Part shown: positions 13,893-25,305 of the stretch, in pieces
Layout of the letters: every line of letters starts with the position of its first letter
Position numbering within the stretch: position 1 is the stretch's first letter
NCBI GenBank assembly: GCA_008360955.1
Contig: LUCM01000206.1
Span: 62,001-126,000 of the forward strand
Origin: Fasciolopsis buskii
Taxonomy: Eukaryota > Platyhelminthes > Trematoda > Plagiorchiida > Fasciolidae
Length of the DNA: 64,000 nt
Direction: 5' to 3'
Notes under the pieces: model-generated
The model's input: the letters and a program-made list of their open reading frames with translations, nothing else
Databases searched by the model: none
What the model was told of the DNA's origin: nothing
Position numbers and translations under genes: made by a program

Positions 13893-13971
<79 letters not shown>
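13893..13971. repeat. (AT)n microsatellite
   Basis: About 39 uninterrupted AT units. It gives tyrosine/isoleucine alternation in chance frames on both strands. Being self-complementary and pure, it is likely length-variable and able to form a cruciform or hairpin. Confidence 0.98.
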
Positions 13972-13974
<3 letters not shown>

Positions 13975-15149
13975 CCAAACGTGAACCACAAATTGTTTGC
14001 GGTCAATCAACACGTAGTGAAAACACATACCGGCATGGGTAACATAAGATTTTTGTTGCAAAACTATCTCCTCAGATTATTGATTTCTGTGAGTTTTTAT
14101 TCTCGAAGAAACTGTGAATGAGACAAACGGGAATTGAACAAATTTCATCAAACTAATTGTTTTCGTTATCCAATGAAATTCATCTACATCTTTTCATACT
14201 TTAATACCCGTAAGCTAATTCGGGATTGTGACGTAGAGTCCACACATATGCATTTGTGGATTATCGTCACGCGCTATTTGGATTAGCCTGAACCTTTGCT
14301 AATCCGGCACATTTAATAAGGTCGTGGGAAGGAAACTTGTTGGCCCGATTCGATCGGTCGCCATAACATTCGGGCTAGAGGTTGCCGAACTATCATTCAT
14401 ATTTGATCACAAATTCGTCTGGCGTCTGATTTGCTTTTAACGCATTTCAGTTTTTCAGAGGATGCAAAAGATATCGGCGTGTGTGAACACCCTCGCCTGT
14501 GAGCAAATACTCTAGGCAATTCGTGCATACACCCAATACAACGAACAAGAATTGCGAAGTGAAAGTAAACGTGATTAAAATTTGTTAATAGCACGCCTGG
14601 ATAGAACAGCTATTGAAAAGACAAACCTAATGATATTTCGCAAACAAATCATGGTAACTGTGTCTATGGAAATATCGAATCAACATCCATACGACTGTCC
14701 AATTTAACGAAGACCTATTGAAAACTGGCTAATGAAAATCTCTTTTTCACTTCTAGGCCGTTGAATCAAACCTATTCACTCACTCACTCATTCACTCTCC
14801 CAAGCTTTCCACACCAATGAGTGGGGCCTTGTGTGTTTTAAAAAAATATATCAACCATTAATTCACTCCCATTTTATCTTGCTATCCAGTTCACGTGACT
14901 ATTCCATAGAGCAGCCGCTGGCGACATTTTCGCCCTATTTTGCCCAACGATTCTCGTCCCACACTGTGATCAACGCAGCTGCTTAGTGTCCCGCCTCAGT
15001 TGACAATCGACCACGTATATGACTACCGGAAGGATTCGGTATTTTCCAAAACAATTCAACAAGCGCCATTAGCTCCGACTTCGAATTAAAAAAAACCTTT
15101 TTCCATCCATGTTACGGGGAAATAAAACATTCGAAAACGATTTAATTCT
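13972..15149. other. unrecognised non-coding stretch
   Basis: No gene recognised. A short actc/attc-rich run lies at about 14,777-14,800. Confidence 0.5.
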
Positions 15150-15723
15150 ACGTATAAGCTTTTGCAAAATGATGACAAAGATAAAAACCGACATGGAAGC
15201 AAACATCCGCATCAATTATTGATTTTTTAACACTCCAATTGTACAATAACTTACATATTATGAATTTCTGAACTTAGTGTTTGGTGTTCAAATCGCCAAT
15301 ACATATTATTTAAGCCAATCAATAGGTCATCCGAGATAGATGCATTTTCCTTACTGAATTTCTGAAAGCGTTCTCCGTTTAGTCAGTCTAACCGGATATT
15401 AGGGCATAGAAGTTTGGGTCGATTTTATTTCCGAAGTTCATTTAAATATGAACTAAATGGAATGATAGAATTGCATCATTTATATCCGAGATCGTTTCGC
15501 CGCAAAATGACAAGTTTCTAATTTACGTTATTAGTAGGAGAGTGAATGCTCCCATCAAATAATTCACTCAGCATGTGATATGACCGGTCAAGTGACGATT
15601 AAGAAGGCATGCAAGCACTGTACACCTGTTTCATCCTTCTTAGCAATCACGAGCAGTGCATATCGAAAGCGCCCGTACTGGCACGCGAACCCAAACAAGG
15701 ACGAACGATTCTGAGTCGAACGC
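15150..15723 (+). repeat. direct duplication, copy 1
   Basis: This 574-bp block is identical by eye to 15798-16371, at a constant offset of 648 bases. It includes most of a SINE-B copy. Beyond 15,723 (just inside the SINE head) the copies stop being identical. Copy 1 then runs in a diverged SINE-B head up to the ambiguous base at 15,797. Confidence 0.95.
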
Positions 15724-15796
15724 TTTGGACATTGCGCTACCGGGCAGGCTCTGAACGGTTTGTTGAACTTCACCACGTGATCATGTCGCACCTATC
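15533..15796 (-). mobile_element. tRNA-derived SINE, family B (copy 2)
   Basis: On the minus strand: a head (gcctgcccggtagcgcaatg, A-box-like), a B-box (gggttcgcgtgcc), then atatgcactgctcgtgattg, aaggatgaaacaggtgtaca and a 3' end near attatttgatgggagcattc. The head differs from the otherwise identical second copy (16181-16450), which is one reason to suspect a false join at 15,797. Confidence 0.8.
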
Positions 15797-15797
15797 N
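15797..15797. other. ambiguous base (N), probable assembly join
   Basis: The only N in the window. It sits exactly where the direct duplication restarts (copy 2 begins at 15,798). A one-base N between a diverged SINE head and a perfect restart of sequence seen 648 bases earlier suggests a contig join, not a biological tandem repeat. Confidence 0.8.
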
Positions 15798-16371
15798 ACG
15801 TATAAGCTTTTGCAAAATGATGACAAAGATAAAAACCGACATGGAAGCAAACATCCGCATCAATTATTGATTTTTTAACACTCCAATTGTACAATAACTT
15901 ACATATTATGAATTTCTGAACTTAGTGTTTGGTGTTCAAATCGCCAATACATATTATTTAAGCCAATCAATAGGTCATCCGAGATAGATGCATTTTCCTT
16001 ACTGAATTTCTGAAAGCGTTCTCCGTTTAGTCAGTCTAACCGGATATTAGGGCATAGAAGTTTGGGTCGATTTTATTTCCGAAGTTCATTTAAATATGAA
16101 CTAAATGGAATGATAGAATTGCATCATTTATATCCGAGATCGTTTCGCCGCAAAATGACAAGTTTCTAATTTACGTTATTAGTAGGAGAGTGAATGCTCC
16201 CATCAAATAATTCACTCAGCATGTGATATGACCGGTCAAGTGACGATTAAGAAGGCATGCAAGCACTGTACACCTGTTTCATCCTTCTTAGCAATCACGA
16301 GCAGTGCATATCGAAAGCGCCCGTACTGGCACGCGAACCCAAACAAGGACGAACGATTCTGAGTCGAACGC
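15798..16371 (+). repeat. direct duplication, copy 2
   Basis: Identical by eye to 15150-15723. It continues past 16,371 into a different SINE-B head and then unique sequence. This second copy is probably the true continuation, with copy 1's tail belonging to a mis-extended contig end. Confidence 0.95.
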
Positions 16372-16450
16372 CTAAGCCATTACGCTACCGGGCAGGCTGT
16401 GAACGGTTTGTTGAATTTCACCACATGATGTTGCACCGATCCGTGACTCA
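16181..16450 (-). mobile_element. tRNA-derived SINE, family B (copy 3)
   Basis: Second occurrence of the SINE within the duplicated block. Its head reads gcctgcccggtagcgtaatggcttaggcg, closer to the apparent family consensus than copy 2. The B-box (gggttcgcgtgcc) and body are the same as copy 2. Confidence 0.8.
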
Positions 16451-16572
16451 GTTGCACGGTTACTGTCCGCTAGCTCAGACCGATCGACCCCTACTGATAG
16501 ATGACTTCTGTGCAGGTAGCCCAAGTACGACGAAGGCTTTGGATATGACTTAGAGAGCTTGATTACTTGGTA

Positions 16573-16665
16573 CATGTTAGTAGTAGGAGATTGAATGTTT
16601 TTCATGAAACCATTCACCATGTGATATCATCGCTCAAATCACCATTACTGCACAAAGACGTGCGT
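16573..16665 (-). mobile_element. SINE family B, 3' fragment (copy 4)
   Basis: Only the 3' part is recognisable: gtagtaggagattgaatg, tttcatgaaaccattcacca, gtgatatcatcgctcaaat, caccattactgcacaaag. The tRNA-like head is absent, so this is a 5'-truncated or decayed copy in the same orientation as copies 2 and 3. Confidence 0.6.
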
Positions 16666-18382
16666 TTTCACCCCTTTATGATTTTGGCAAAAATTAAATC
16701 TTTCTATTTTGGCCTTCGTCAACATTTCGGAGCCGGAACTCCGTGGAGATCGATTAGATGCTATAAAATTGGGTTGTGTCATTTCCTCACTGTCATCAGC
16801 GAGGACTTCAGGAAGGACTTATTTACTGTAGTGGTTTGACCCTTACATGTGTCCCATCGTGGACGAGGCACGTGTGGCGCAAATTCGTGTTCAAAGTATC
16901 ACTTCGTCTATATGATTTTGGGTCTCGGCGGGAGCATGTTCGACCATATGACTACTTAACACTATTTCTGTTCGTACCACGTAAATACGTCTGTCACCGA
17001 ATTCTATTTAATGGATCGGATGTTGCACACGCCATTTAATTTTCCCGTTTTTACAATAAAGAACCACTGACATGCTCCTTTTTCTGTTTTTAAATCACAG
17101 TGCAGCATGTTTAAAGGAAAAAACAACGAAAACCAAGAGAGAACAACCGCGACTTAGTAAGGAAATATAATTGTATACAACAAGAAGGTCGCTGCTCGCC
17201 AGATGGGCATTAACTTCCTCGATGATAAGTTGGACAATAATACCTGATGACCTAGGGCAAACACGTATATTGTTACGGTCACCAAAACGGCCGGAGGTCC
17301 AGCTTTCAAATCTGCCGGTCAATTTGGTAGGAGACAGCAACTCGCCATCGCCTCGGCTGTTTACTACACCTGACCTGATGGGACTTTATGTGGCTCTACG
17401 CCACTCTTAGTTTCGTGGTCACGACTCCCTCGCTCCCAGTGTAGTGTCCGCTAGTGGCTATGATGCAACCCTTTTTGGTTCCGCTCATGTGTGATGCATG
17501 CCACGAAAATCACAACGTGAAAACCCGGGTACCCACACCGGGTAAATATTCCACGCATTTTCGTCACCGCATGGACCGACCGTTTTGACTTACCTAAGTA
17601 ATACCTGAATTCAAGGACAGCGCATATCAAGGAAGTTGGGGGGCTGCAATGCGATGCCGGCACCCTGAACCATGACGGATGACAATCATATGCAAAAGTG
17701 ACGAAATCCCTCTTAGTGGTACGGATTTATGAGAATAAATAGAGAGGTATTTTCACAGGAATAATCTATATGCTGTAGTCGATCCACTTCTTACAAAATT
17801 TTTTTCTAATTAGAGATTTATCTTTCTCTCTCTCTTCCATTCTCTGTGTTCGTTCGTTCTGTCACCAAAGATGTGACAGGTGACGTACCTATGATGGTTG
17901 GAGTAGGCTAGCAGAGACTAAACCGTACAGAAGATTATGGACGTGTGAATTAATTTTGAATAATCTGGATAGAAGTGGGTTGTCCGGGCATGGACTGAGC
18001 CAGAAGTGTCTGACCTATTTACATACCGAGTAAGGATAAACCAGGCTACGTATGCATTGATTAGATCTGCGAATAAAATCAGACCGGCTGATATTGACTG
18101 CTTTGTTCCTGTAACTTTTCGGTTCGTTTGTCCGTGCGATGACACAGCACTGATAATGACCTTTACTGGAGTAATGGAAATGTCGATTCAACATTCACTG
18201 ATATGGAATGCCATTCACACATTTAAAAAGGCGAGACGGGTTAGATATTTGGAATTTTATGCATAGCCTCGGGTAACCGGAGACCAGGGTGATTACCGGT
18301 GGTTGCAAATACATAATCACGTGATTGGAATACCGGAAGTGGTTTGAGGATTATTATTATTTGGTACTTAGCCACTGAGTAG
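16666..18382. other. unrecognised stretch with a locally GC-rich block
   Basis: No exon or known domain was identified. About 17,190-17,690 is visibly richer in G+C than its surroundings and has overlapping open frames on both strands (17095-17340 minus, 17171-17410 plus, 17451-17663 minus). None resembles a protein I know. It could be a fragment of an unclassified repeat. Confidence 0.45.
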
Positions 18383-19610
18383 TCCAGCTTCCTAAGATGT
18401 GACAGTACAACAAATTTGCAACCTCGTGCAAATTTCGAACTGTTTTATTGAAAATCATGCGCTGTGTTTTAACTCCGAACAGACCGCTAGTTTGTTCGAA
18501 CTGAAGTGGAAGAGCAAACGTGTTGAGCGTTCTGGGTTTCTTCCAAACGCTTCATTTCTCGGTAAATTGTACTCCATTTTATGGTCAGTTTTATCCAACC
18601 GCATATCGAATCCCAGATCTCAGAGAATGAAACAAAAGTTCGAGCAACTGCTCACATGCTGCACATTGCAGGGAAAATTGGCAACATTATGAATATGGAA
18701 GCGAGCCCACGAACTTCCTATCAGCGGGACGCATAAGCGTATTGGAGAGCAGAATCACTTCTGTTGGTTCCTAGTGTAGAACACAAATGAAACCGTTTTA
18801 TGAAAAGAACGGACCTATTCGGAGACGAGGAATGCACGTAACCCGTCGATTCATGGCGTTTGATTTCTGCTGTCACATGGATTTAGCTGGTCTCAAGTTG
18901 CTGGTCTGGATAATTAATTCCCTACTCACACGTCTGGAGAGATTGGTTGATCTCGGTTAGTTTCTTAAGGAACAGCCATGAGATTGAGTGTTATCTACTA
19001 GTCTCTGTGATCCCACCGGAAGTGTTCGGCTGCGTTTCTTCACCACGAATAAAAATCCGGAATGTGAATGCAACCTGATTTTGTGATGTTCAGCCAGTTG
19101 TTCGATGAGATGTTTGTTGACGTTTCGAATGATTCACATCTCGTTGGAAATGAATCTTTTCTCGCAACATGTTCCTTTCTTCTGCTGTTTGTCAATTTAC
19201 AATTTTACATCCATGTTGTCCACTTGCGTACCGTCCGTCTTGCAGTGTTATGCATGAGAATATAAATGGCGGTGTGATTTGATGAAAAATTTTGAAATGT
19301 TCGATATTTTGTAATATTTGTGACTGGGTTGTGAAATACTGCATTTGCATCACCCAATCTGAGTTGTTCTACAACTTATCCATTGCTGCTTGGCGACTTG
19401 ACTAGCAGAGCTCTGTGTTACTGGGCACGTCTCAGGGTTTTAAGGATAGGTTCGTGGATGTGGTTATTCTTGAGTTGGATAAGTTCATGCGTGACGACTA
19501 ATCGGCAGCGGTCAGTGAACGTCATTGCGGGGGATGCGATGAGTGTTGTCCTGGCAAGCGATCCCTGTAAAAAATACGACAAGATTTCGTTGGCCGGAAT
19601 GCTATTTTGC
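18383..19610 (-). repeat. large inverted repeat, right arm
   Basis: Reverse complement of 10800-12593, lacking the 548-bp segment 11911-12458. The equivalent of the breakpoint falls near 18,515. Similarity is strongest in the middle (about 18,520-19,320) and weaker towards both ends. The 65-codon frame at 19068-19265 mirrors the one at 11162-11359. No transposase, integrase or terminal-repeat signature was recognised in the arms. Confidence 0.9.
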
Positions 19611-20049
19611 GATCATGTCCTGCCATCCAATAAACTGTTACTTTTTGTTGTGTTCTTCTGATACGGTGGCTGAGTATGAATCGTTAAGCTGGTAACCGGC
19701 TTGTCTATAGTGACTTTGCTGCTCTTGGAAATAGTACTTGGCTTCGCAAATTTTGCACAGGCTTTCTCGATTATAATGGCAAAAGCTGTACTGGGTGACA
19801 GATCTTCACGTCTGTCTGTGATTTTGAGGATGACGTACTATTTTCCGGTCGTTTGTCTCTCCCAGTTACTCTCTAAATCATCCTTCAGCCGTACAAATTG
19901 TTCCTTCCTCTATTGTTTCGTGTTAATCACACTTCCACTCGATTGCTGTACATTCTTCGAGTTTTGCAGTTCCCTTTTTGTGATACTTTCGCCGACTGAT
20001 GCTCTTCTTCGTCGCTGATGCCCTTTCGAATTAGCCAAATTCAACTGGC
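19611..20049. other. unrecognised stretch upstream of the RTE element
   Basis: No conserved domain recognised. A 105-codon open frame (19701-20018) is cysteine- and leucine-rich and looks like antisense or chance coding. It may include the 5' end of the neighbouring LINE. Confidence 0.4.
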
Positions 20050-20184
20050 GAGCAACGAATCGTATAGGTTAACAGGGATGTTTTTGCCGTAAACTACAGA
20101 CTGTAGCTCTCGATTTCTGCCACATCCCAGAAACTCTCCTTCAAGACTTCAGCTTTCTTACTGACATCCCCATCTAGGCCTTCA

Positions 20185-20631
20185 GTGAAGTTTCAGCCCC
20201 GTACTTCTGGTGACCCCAAAGCTGAGGCTTCTATTATTGTTGGCATTGGTGTGGCTTTCCGTGAAAAGGCTGAGGTTGCACCATTTGACTGGATGTCAAA
20301 TGACAGAGCGCTATGCACAGTGAAAATTAGAGGTTCGTGCAAAATAAATAACCTTCCTCCTAATAGACGCAACTTATCGCCCCAGATTAATCATAAAAAA
20401 TGCAGCCCAGATGCAGTCAGTACCATGTTTTATCAAAAGCTGCATGACCTCTTGCGCAAATCAAGGCGGGGTGACATCATAATTTTGGCAGGGGACATGA
20501 ATGCTACAGTCGCTCGGCTATTCTCGAGTGAGGCTTGTCTAGGAGGTTCCTTTAGTCTCAGTTCCTGTCTTTCTGAAAAACGAGGAACGGTTGTTGCCTC
20601 TGTCTGCAGATCATCAGTTGTTACTCACTAG
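20185..20631 (+). pseudogene. RTE endonuclease (APE-like) fragment
   Basis: A 148-codon open frame, opening with GTG, so the start is not meaningful. It carries RTSGDPKAEA, a typical early segment of flatworm RTE endonucleases, and near its middle AGDMNA (about 20,488-20,505), the conserved GDxN active-site motif of APE-family nucleases. Just upstream in another frame, PET at 20,127-20,135 corresponds to the catalytic glutamate of the SET(R) motif. In an intact element the enzyme nicks target DNA to prime reverse transcription. Here the last conserved motifs (SDH region) are not evident, and the frame ends early compared with the usual domain. Confidence 0.75.
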
Positions 20632-21169
20632 TAAAAGCTTCAGACGTTAAAATTGCCGGTACGCCCCCTGATACTCGTCTTCTTCGAGTCAGCCATTGAT
20701 CCAAATCTACCTCATCTCTATTAACCGCAAATGGCTGGGTTGCTTACTAGATTGCCGGACGTACTGAAGAGCACTCCACCACGCGTTAGTATGCCTTAAG
20801 ACGTCCATGTGTTTTGGTGGGCGCTCGAAACGTAAGTTGCAGCGTGGGTTAGGTTGCGACAAGCCGCTTGGTTACACTCGACCAGCAGTCTTTCGCAGCC
20901 TACTGGCTGAAAAGCTAGGCTTTCCCTAAGTCGAACCATTAGTGAGCACTGATCACTTATCAAAAATGGATTGGATTTGGCTGGCTTGGTTAGTTGTGGC
21001 CTGATCTACAGCGTCGTGATACTGGATTTCGGTTGAGTCTTAGCAACTTCTTGAAGCACGCCAGCCTATCACAGCTGCTAGCGAGTATAATGAAGCACGG
21101 ATGGCAACGAGACGTCAACTCTGTCCAAGCTTGCGTGGGAATCGCGAGATCTGATGGTATCAGCGGGCT

Positions 21170-21514
21170 TTGAAACGTGCTGGCGTTAAGGAAAATTCCC
21201 ACAGGCTGTTTCACCCCATCCGAGCTACCGATTGGGAAGCATTAAGGTTGTGGGAGACGATTTGTGAAGCTGACGGCTGGACTATCCACAACCCGCACCA
21301 CTGTCTTGTGCGTTGGGTGAAGAACTTTCGTGCACAACTTAGCTGGACGTCAACGTCAGCGCCTCGTGCAGCTAGCCCAGCAAGCTTCCGAAGGGCTTTT
21401 ATAACAGATCTACCATCTGAGGTGGAGGTCCTCAGGGAAAGTCAAGCCTTGGACAACATGAAGCGCCGGGCTTCGATTTGCTTTTCTCGGTCTTATTTAA
21501 AAGTAGAGGAATGA
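21170..21514 (+). pseudogene. RTE linker / reverse-transcriptase N-terminal fragment
   Basis: A 114-codon frame reading like the region between endonuclease and reverse transcriptase of RTE elements. It contains VRWVKNFRAQLSW, then LPSEVEVLRE, normally just before the KAPGPDG segment of the polymerase. That glycine-rich motif is degraded here (MKRRASICF). Further reverse-transcriptase pieces follow in other frames: ESIVVPIYKK (about 21,580), then GRVKAYGQLSPPF and the glycine-rich IGVGHGC with FLFNFA near 21,960-22,060. The order and direction support a single decayed element. Confidence 0.7.
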
Positions 21515-22250
21515 AAGTGGTAAGCGAAATTCAAGTTTTGTTCTCGGAGGTATTGTACTCCGAGAAAGTTTCTTCATCGAGGCAGAGTCCATCGTTGTCC
21601 CCATCTACAAAAAGTCCTCGTGCAGCGCCGCACTAGCCTTGGGGGAATTAGCTTAATTCCAATGGCATCCAAGCTGCTTGCATCCGTCATTCTTAGTAGG
21701 TTGCATACCGTGCATGAATAACAAACTTCGGAGGATTAGGCTGGGTTTCACCCTGGTCGTGGATACGATGATCAAATATTTCCTCCCCGACAGGTTTTGA
21801 AGCACCGTGCCAATTTACAAAGACTAACGGTCATCACCGTCATTCGCGCAGTCTATGAGCATGTTGATAGGTCTGCAATATGACTCTGTTTATTGAGAAA
21901 TGGAGTACCTGAGTAGTGTGTGTCGGTTCTCAAAGAGATGTGTCGCCTGGCCTCAGGTCGAGTTAAGGCTTATGGTCAGCTTTCGCCACCCTTCTTCGTC
22001 TCCATTGGAGTAGGACATGGCTGTCTTATAACCTCATTTCTATTTAACTTTGCTCATGGTCTTTCTTATCGTACTCCCTTTGCACGTGTTAGGAAAGTAT
22101 GGGAGAAGTGACGTGGCCGTCAGGCCGACTTGGCGTAGAGGTATGAAGAAGTTAGTTTGGGTTTTGACCTCGTCTGGTGCTTCTCGCGTTCCTGGTTGGG
22201 GCCTGAGGTGAGGAAGGCTGCTGGTTGGATACGTTGAGAGATATGCGCGA

Positions 22251-23787
22251 GTGCTATATGACCTATTTTCAGTAAGCATTAACTTAATAATAATGAGAAA
22301 GCAAAATTCACAAAATTTTCAAAATAAAGAAACAAAAACACGTTTTTCATGGTTTATTTTTTTTTCTGTTCCGTTTTTCCTTCTATTTACATGCCTTTTG
22401 TATCGGCGCTATGCTTGCTGTCAAGCCGGTGGTATATATATATGTATATATGACTACAACCCATCTCTTTTCATGGTCCTACTTGCTTTGGAGTTGTTAC
22501 TTTCGCTAATATGCTTGGATCGTCATTACTTTTCATACCTTGTCATCGGGGTTATTGCTGTCAGTTTTGTTAGCTCAGGAGACCCTCGAGGTCACTTGGT
22601 TCATCCCGTCCATTACATCCGAATACATTTGGTTTCGCTGAGATATATCAGTGATACTGACATACAAATTGGCTGAAGTAACCGGAAGAAACATGCGAAA
22701 ATGACCATTTTTCAGCTAGTTTCATCGTGCTTTTGGATGCGCCAGTCTACAGTCGTTGACTGAAATGATGGGAAGTTCAAACATATCGTCAGGTATCGTT
22801 TGTTTAGAGATAAATCAGATTGCGCCAGATCTCGTACGTTAAGTTCGATTGGGGAAAACGTTTTCGGGAATAGAGCCATGCATGAAGAACAGCAGCGCAG
22901 GGATGTTTACGGACACGGAATTGTGAAAAAACGATCAATAGATGTCGCCCACAATTATGATCAATACTTGGTCTTAAAGGGATTGGTTAATTGGCAAATC
23001 GATTGTTCGGATCCAATAGACAAGTTCAAAACCTAAAACTATAATAATTGAGAAAAATTTCGAAAGCCACGATTTTCTACATTCGTTTTAATACAACAAG
23101 ATATTGATCAAACACAAATCTGAATGAGACATTTTCTGTCTGCTCCGTTCTTTCTGGATAAGAAGAGATTTTTAACGAGTGCACGCGAGCAAAAGAGTCA
23201 GTGGATCCTGAAGCTTCCTGCTGCAAACGGAAAAACAATTCGTGATTAGAAGGTAACTGCTTAAGAACAGCGACTTCTCTTGTGTGAGTTAGAAGAATGC
23301 CGTGTAAATCGAGTGCCAACCGAGAAATACTGGTGCGCGATTGGAATATCAAACAATCACATTGGAAAATTGGAATATGAAAGCTTCTGAAAGAGTTAGC
23401 AACACTGTTAGCCTAAACTAAGCAGTCACCAAGGTGATGCCTCAATCTGCTGGTTTCGGGTTGAAACCTCTATTTCAGTTCTCAATCGGCGGCTCTCAGT
23501 TCTCTTTGAAATTGTTCGTGACCAATGACTTATTCTATTGTTTCATTATTGAAAAAAGTAAAGCGAAATGGGCGATTTTTTAATCTTTATTTGTACCTGA
23601 CTGACTCTTAGAAATGTGTATGTATAAATTTCAATCAAAAAACATTTTCTTAGATCAAAAAATGAACTAAAACATTCATAAAATGCAACACAATAACACT
23701 TTGAATAGAAAACAGCCCCACACATCACGATTAGTTTGGAAAAGAGTCCTTGCTTGTCTTTCGACGTTAACGTACACGGCAGGTGCG
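22251..23787. other. unrecognised stretch downstream of the RTE
   Basis: Begins AT-rich (22,270-22,340) and contains a short AT run near 22,432-22,450. A 141-codon hydrophobic frame (22251-22676) has no family resemblance and starts in sequence next to the LINE, so it is not called. A weak exon candidate on the minus strand (23077-23393) is listed separately. Confidence 0.4.
23077..23393 (-). other. weak candidate exon of unknown function
   Basis: The minus-strand frame is open from a stop near 23,115+300 bases upstream to a stop near 23,077. It can be entered through a fair acceptor (ctaactctttcag) next to 23,387. The peptide (SRLALDLHGILL, REVAVLKQLPSNHELFFRL) is helix-forming and has ordinary protein-like composition, with no domain I recognise. 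No good GT donor or AATAAA was found at its 3' side. It may be a last exon, an old pseudo-exon or chance. Confidence 0.2.
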
Positions 23788-23935
23788 ACCGGAGGTAATT
23801 GAGAGCGGAGCGTCGTGCGTTTTCAACCTAAAGTCCTCGGGTTCGAATCCTTCCACCGACGGTTACATTTCCTATTTGGCAACTATTTGTCAAGCACCAC
23901 CCGTTTCCTGAAAATTAATGTGCTCTGTTGTTGCG
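23788..23935 (+). mobile_element. tRNA-derived SINE, family A-related (copy 3)
   Basis: Carries a canonical B-box (gggttcgaatcc, about 23,838-23,849) followed by ttccaccgacggt, matching the accgccggt of family A. A diverged body and cctgaaaattaatgtgctctg, matching the 3' body of other copies, follow. The A-box head (gaccggaggtaattgagagc) is degraded, and the terminal agtaaaagataaaa tail is not clear. Confidence 0.6.
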
Positions 23936-25204
23936 CTAATCAGGGGATCAAACAATGAAAGACAAGTCGCTAAGACCACTTTTGATACACATTTTTTAAT
24001 AATTCGGTCTCATGGCACTTTACGCAAACTGTTGGTGAAATTGTAGTGCTTCACGAATGACTTATCTTTAGCTAGACCAGTTTGTTCGTCTGAGTGTCGA
24101 AAGGTTTTCAAATTTTTACACCAGAGCTCACTTGGTTCAGGCAGGCTATAAATGTCGTGTGAAATTTTACTCTACTCTGATTATATCTTACAGTCGTTTT
24201 GGGAAGTAGGACAGGCACTAAAATAAGATTAAAGGCGGAATAGGAAATTTTTGCGCCCATCTATAAGAAAATAATTAGGAAACATATTGTAGGAAATATG
24301 CACTAACCTATGCTCTCATATCTCTCTCCCTCTCGTAGCCATGTCAATCCAATAGTGGAACGATAAAGTGCAGACTTCTTCAACTCGTCTTCCCGGTCCA
24401 TTTCAGGTCATTTCTCGACCCCATTCATCATTCGCGTTGGTCAGATTCGCTAACTGGGTAATGTATCGGGTCAGCCGACCCCTTTCAGGTAGTACAAATA
24501 CAAGATCGAGTGACTGCCCAAATGCCAAGAAGGACAAACGTTACCCGTCTTCTTTTTCGTCTTTATCTTTTCTCTTTACAACCAGAAAAATTCCTGTTGC
24601 GTTGTGGAGGTGGATACCGGAGGAAAAACCCACTGATGTTACAATGATCACCAACTTTGGATTTGGTTAAATTCATGCAGCAACCAAATTCGCCGATGGT
24701 ACAAATTCGTTCTGTTGAAATTTCTATTCGTTAAGAATTGGAAAATCGCGGATCAATCATTGTAATAGACATAGTCACACCAATGGCGCTAGTCACTGTT
24801 GCGATTGCAGATAGATGACTACTTATTTCAGCGGTCGTAGACTTAATAATTTTTATGAATTTAATAATCATACAATATTGGTGCACAACCTTGTACGGAA
24901 TACTTCGAAACCAGTGTGGATTTTTGTTCTTGTTAGAAATCACCAGTGCACATCAATCTTATCTCCAGCTGGCGCTCACATACAATCAGCTACAAACAAA
25001 TCATCTTTGGGCGCTCGGTAATCGGAGTTCAAAATGACCACCGTGTTGCTTATCAATACTTTGCGATACACTGGGTTTCAGCCAAGTATACTTCAAGTGA
25101 TGAGTTATCTACAAATGCACAACTAGACATTACACCTCCATTTATTTTCGGTCGCCTTATTTCCTCTTTCTTATCGTACGACAAATGTACAGATTTTGAG
25201 GCAA

Positions 25205-25305
25205 TAGAAGCTTTCGATGGAATAAACGAACGATGTGGCCGGGACTTGAACCGAGGACACTCATGTTGGCTGCTTCCTCGCAGCCGGTTATTGATAAATG
25301 GGATT
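25205..25305 (-). other. tRNA 3'-half-like fragment (possible third SINE family)
   Basis: On the minus strand the string cctcggttcaagtcccggccac contains a good B-box (ggttcaagtcc) followed by ccggccac, as in a T-arm and acceptor 3' strand. A matching acceptor 5' strand and A-box were not found at the expected distance, so this is not a tRNA gene. It may be a retroposon fragment. Confidence 0.35.

Larger units (their letters stand above)
20050..22250 (+). mobile_element. decayed RTE-type non-LTR retrotransposon
   Basis: Conceptual reading shows the ordered parts of an RTE LINE broken by frameshifts and stops. An APE-type endonuclease lies at about 20,050-20,640, a linker at about 20,640-21,510, and the fingers and palm of a reverse transcriptase at about 21,570-22,110. 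The 3' portion, including the YADD active site, was not found downstream, so the element is 3'-truncated, rearranged or too decayed. It resembles RTE elements common in flatworms. The boundaries are approximate and no target-site duplication was identified. It cannot encode active protein in this state. Confidence 0.8.

Noticed and set aside
13816..14121. Tyr/Ile-repeat proteins on both strands
   Set aside because: They are translations of the AT microsatellite.
22251..22676. 141-codon hydrophobic frame, possible membrane protein
   Set aside because: AT-rich sequence biased to Phe/Leu/Ile codons next to a dead LINE; no family resemblance or splice signals.
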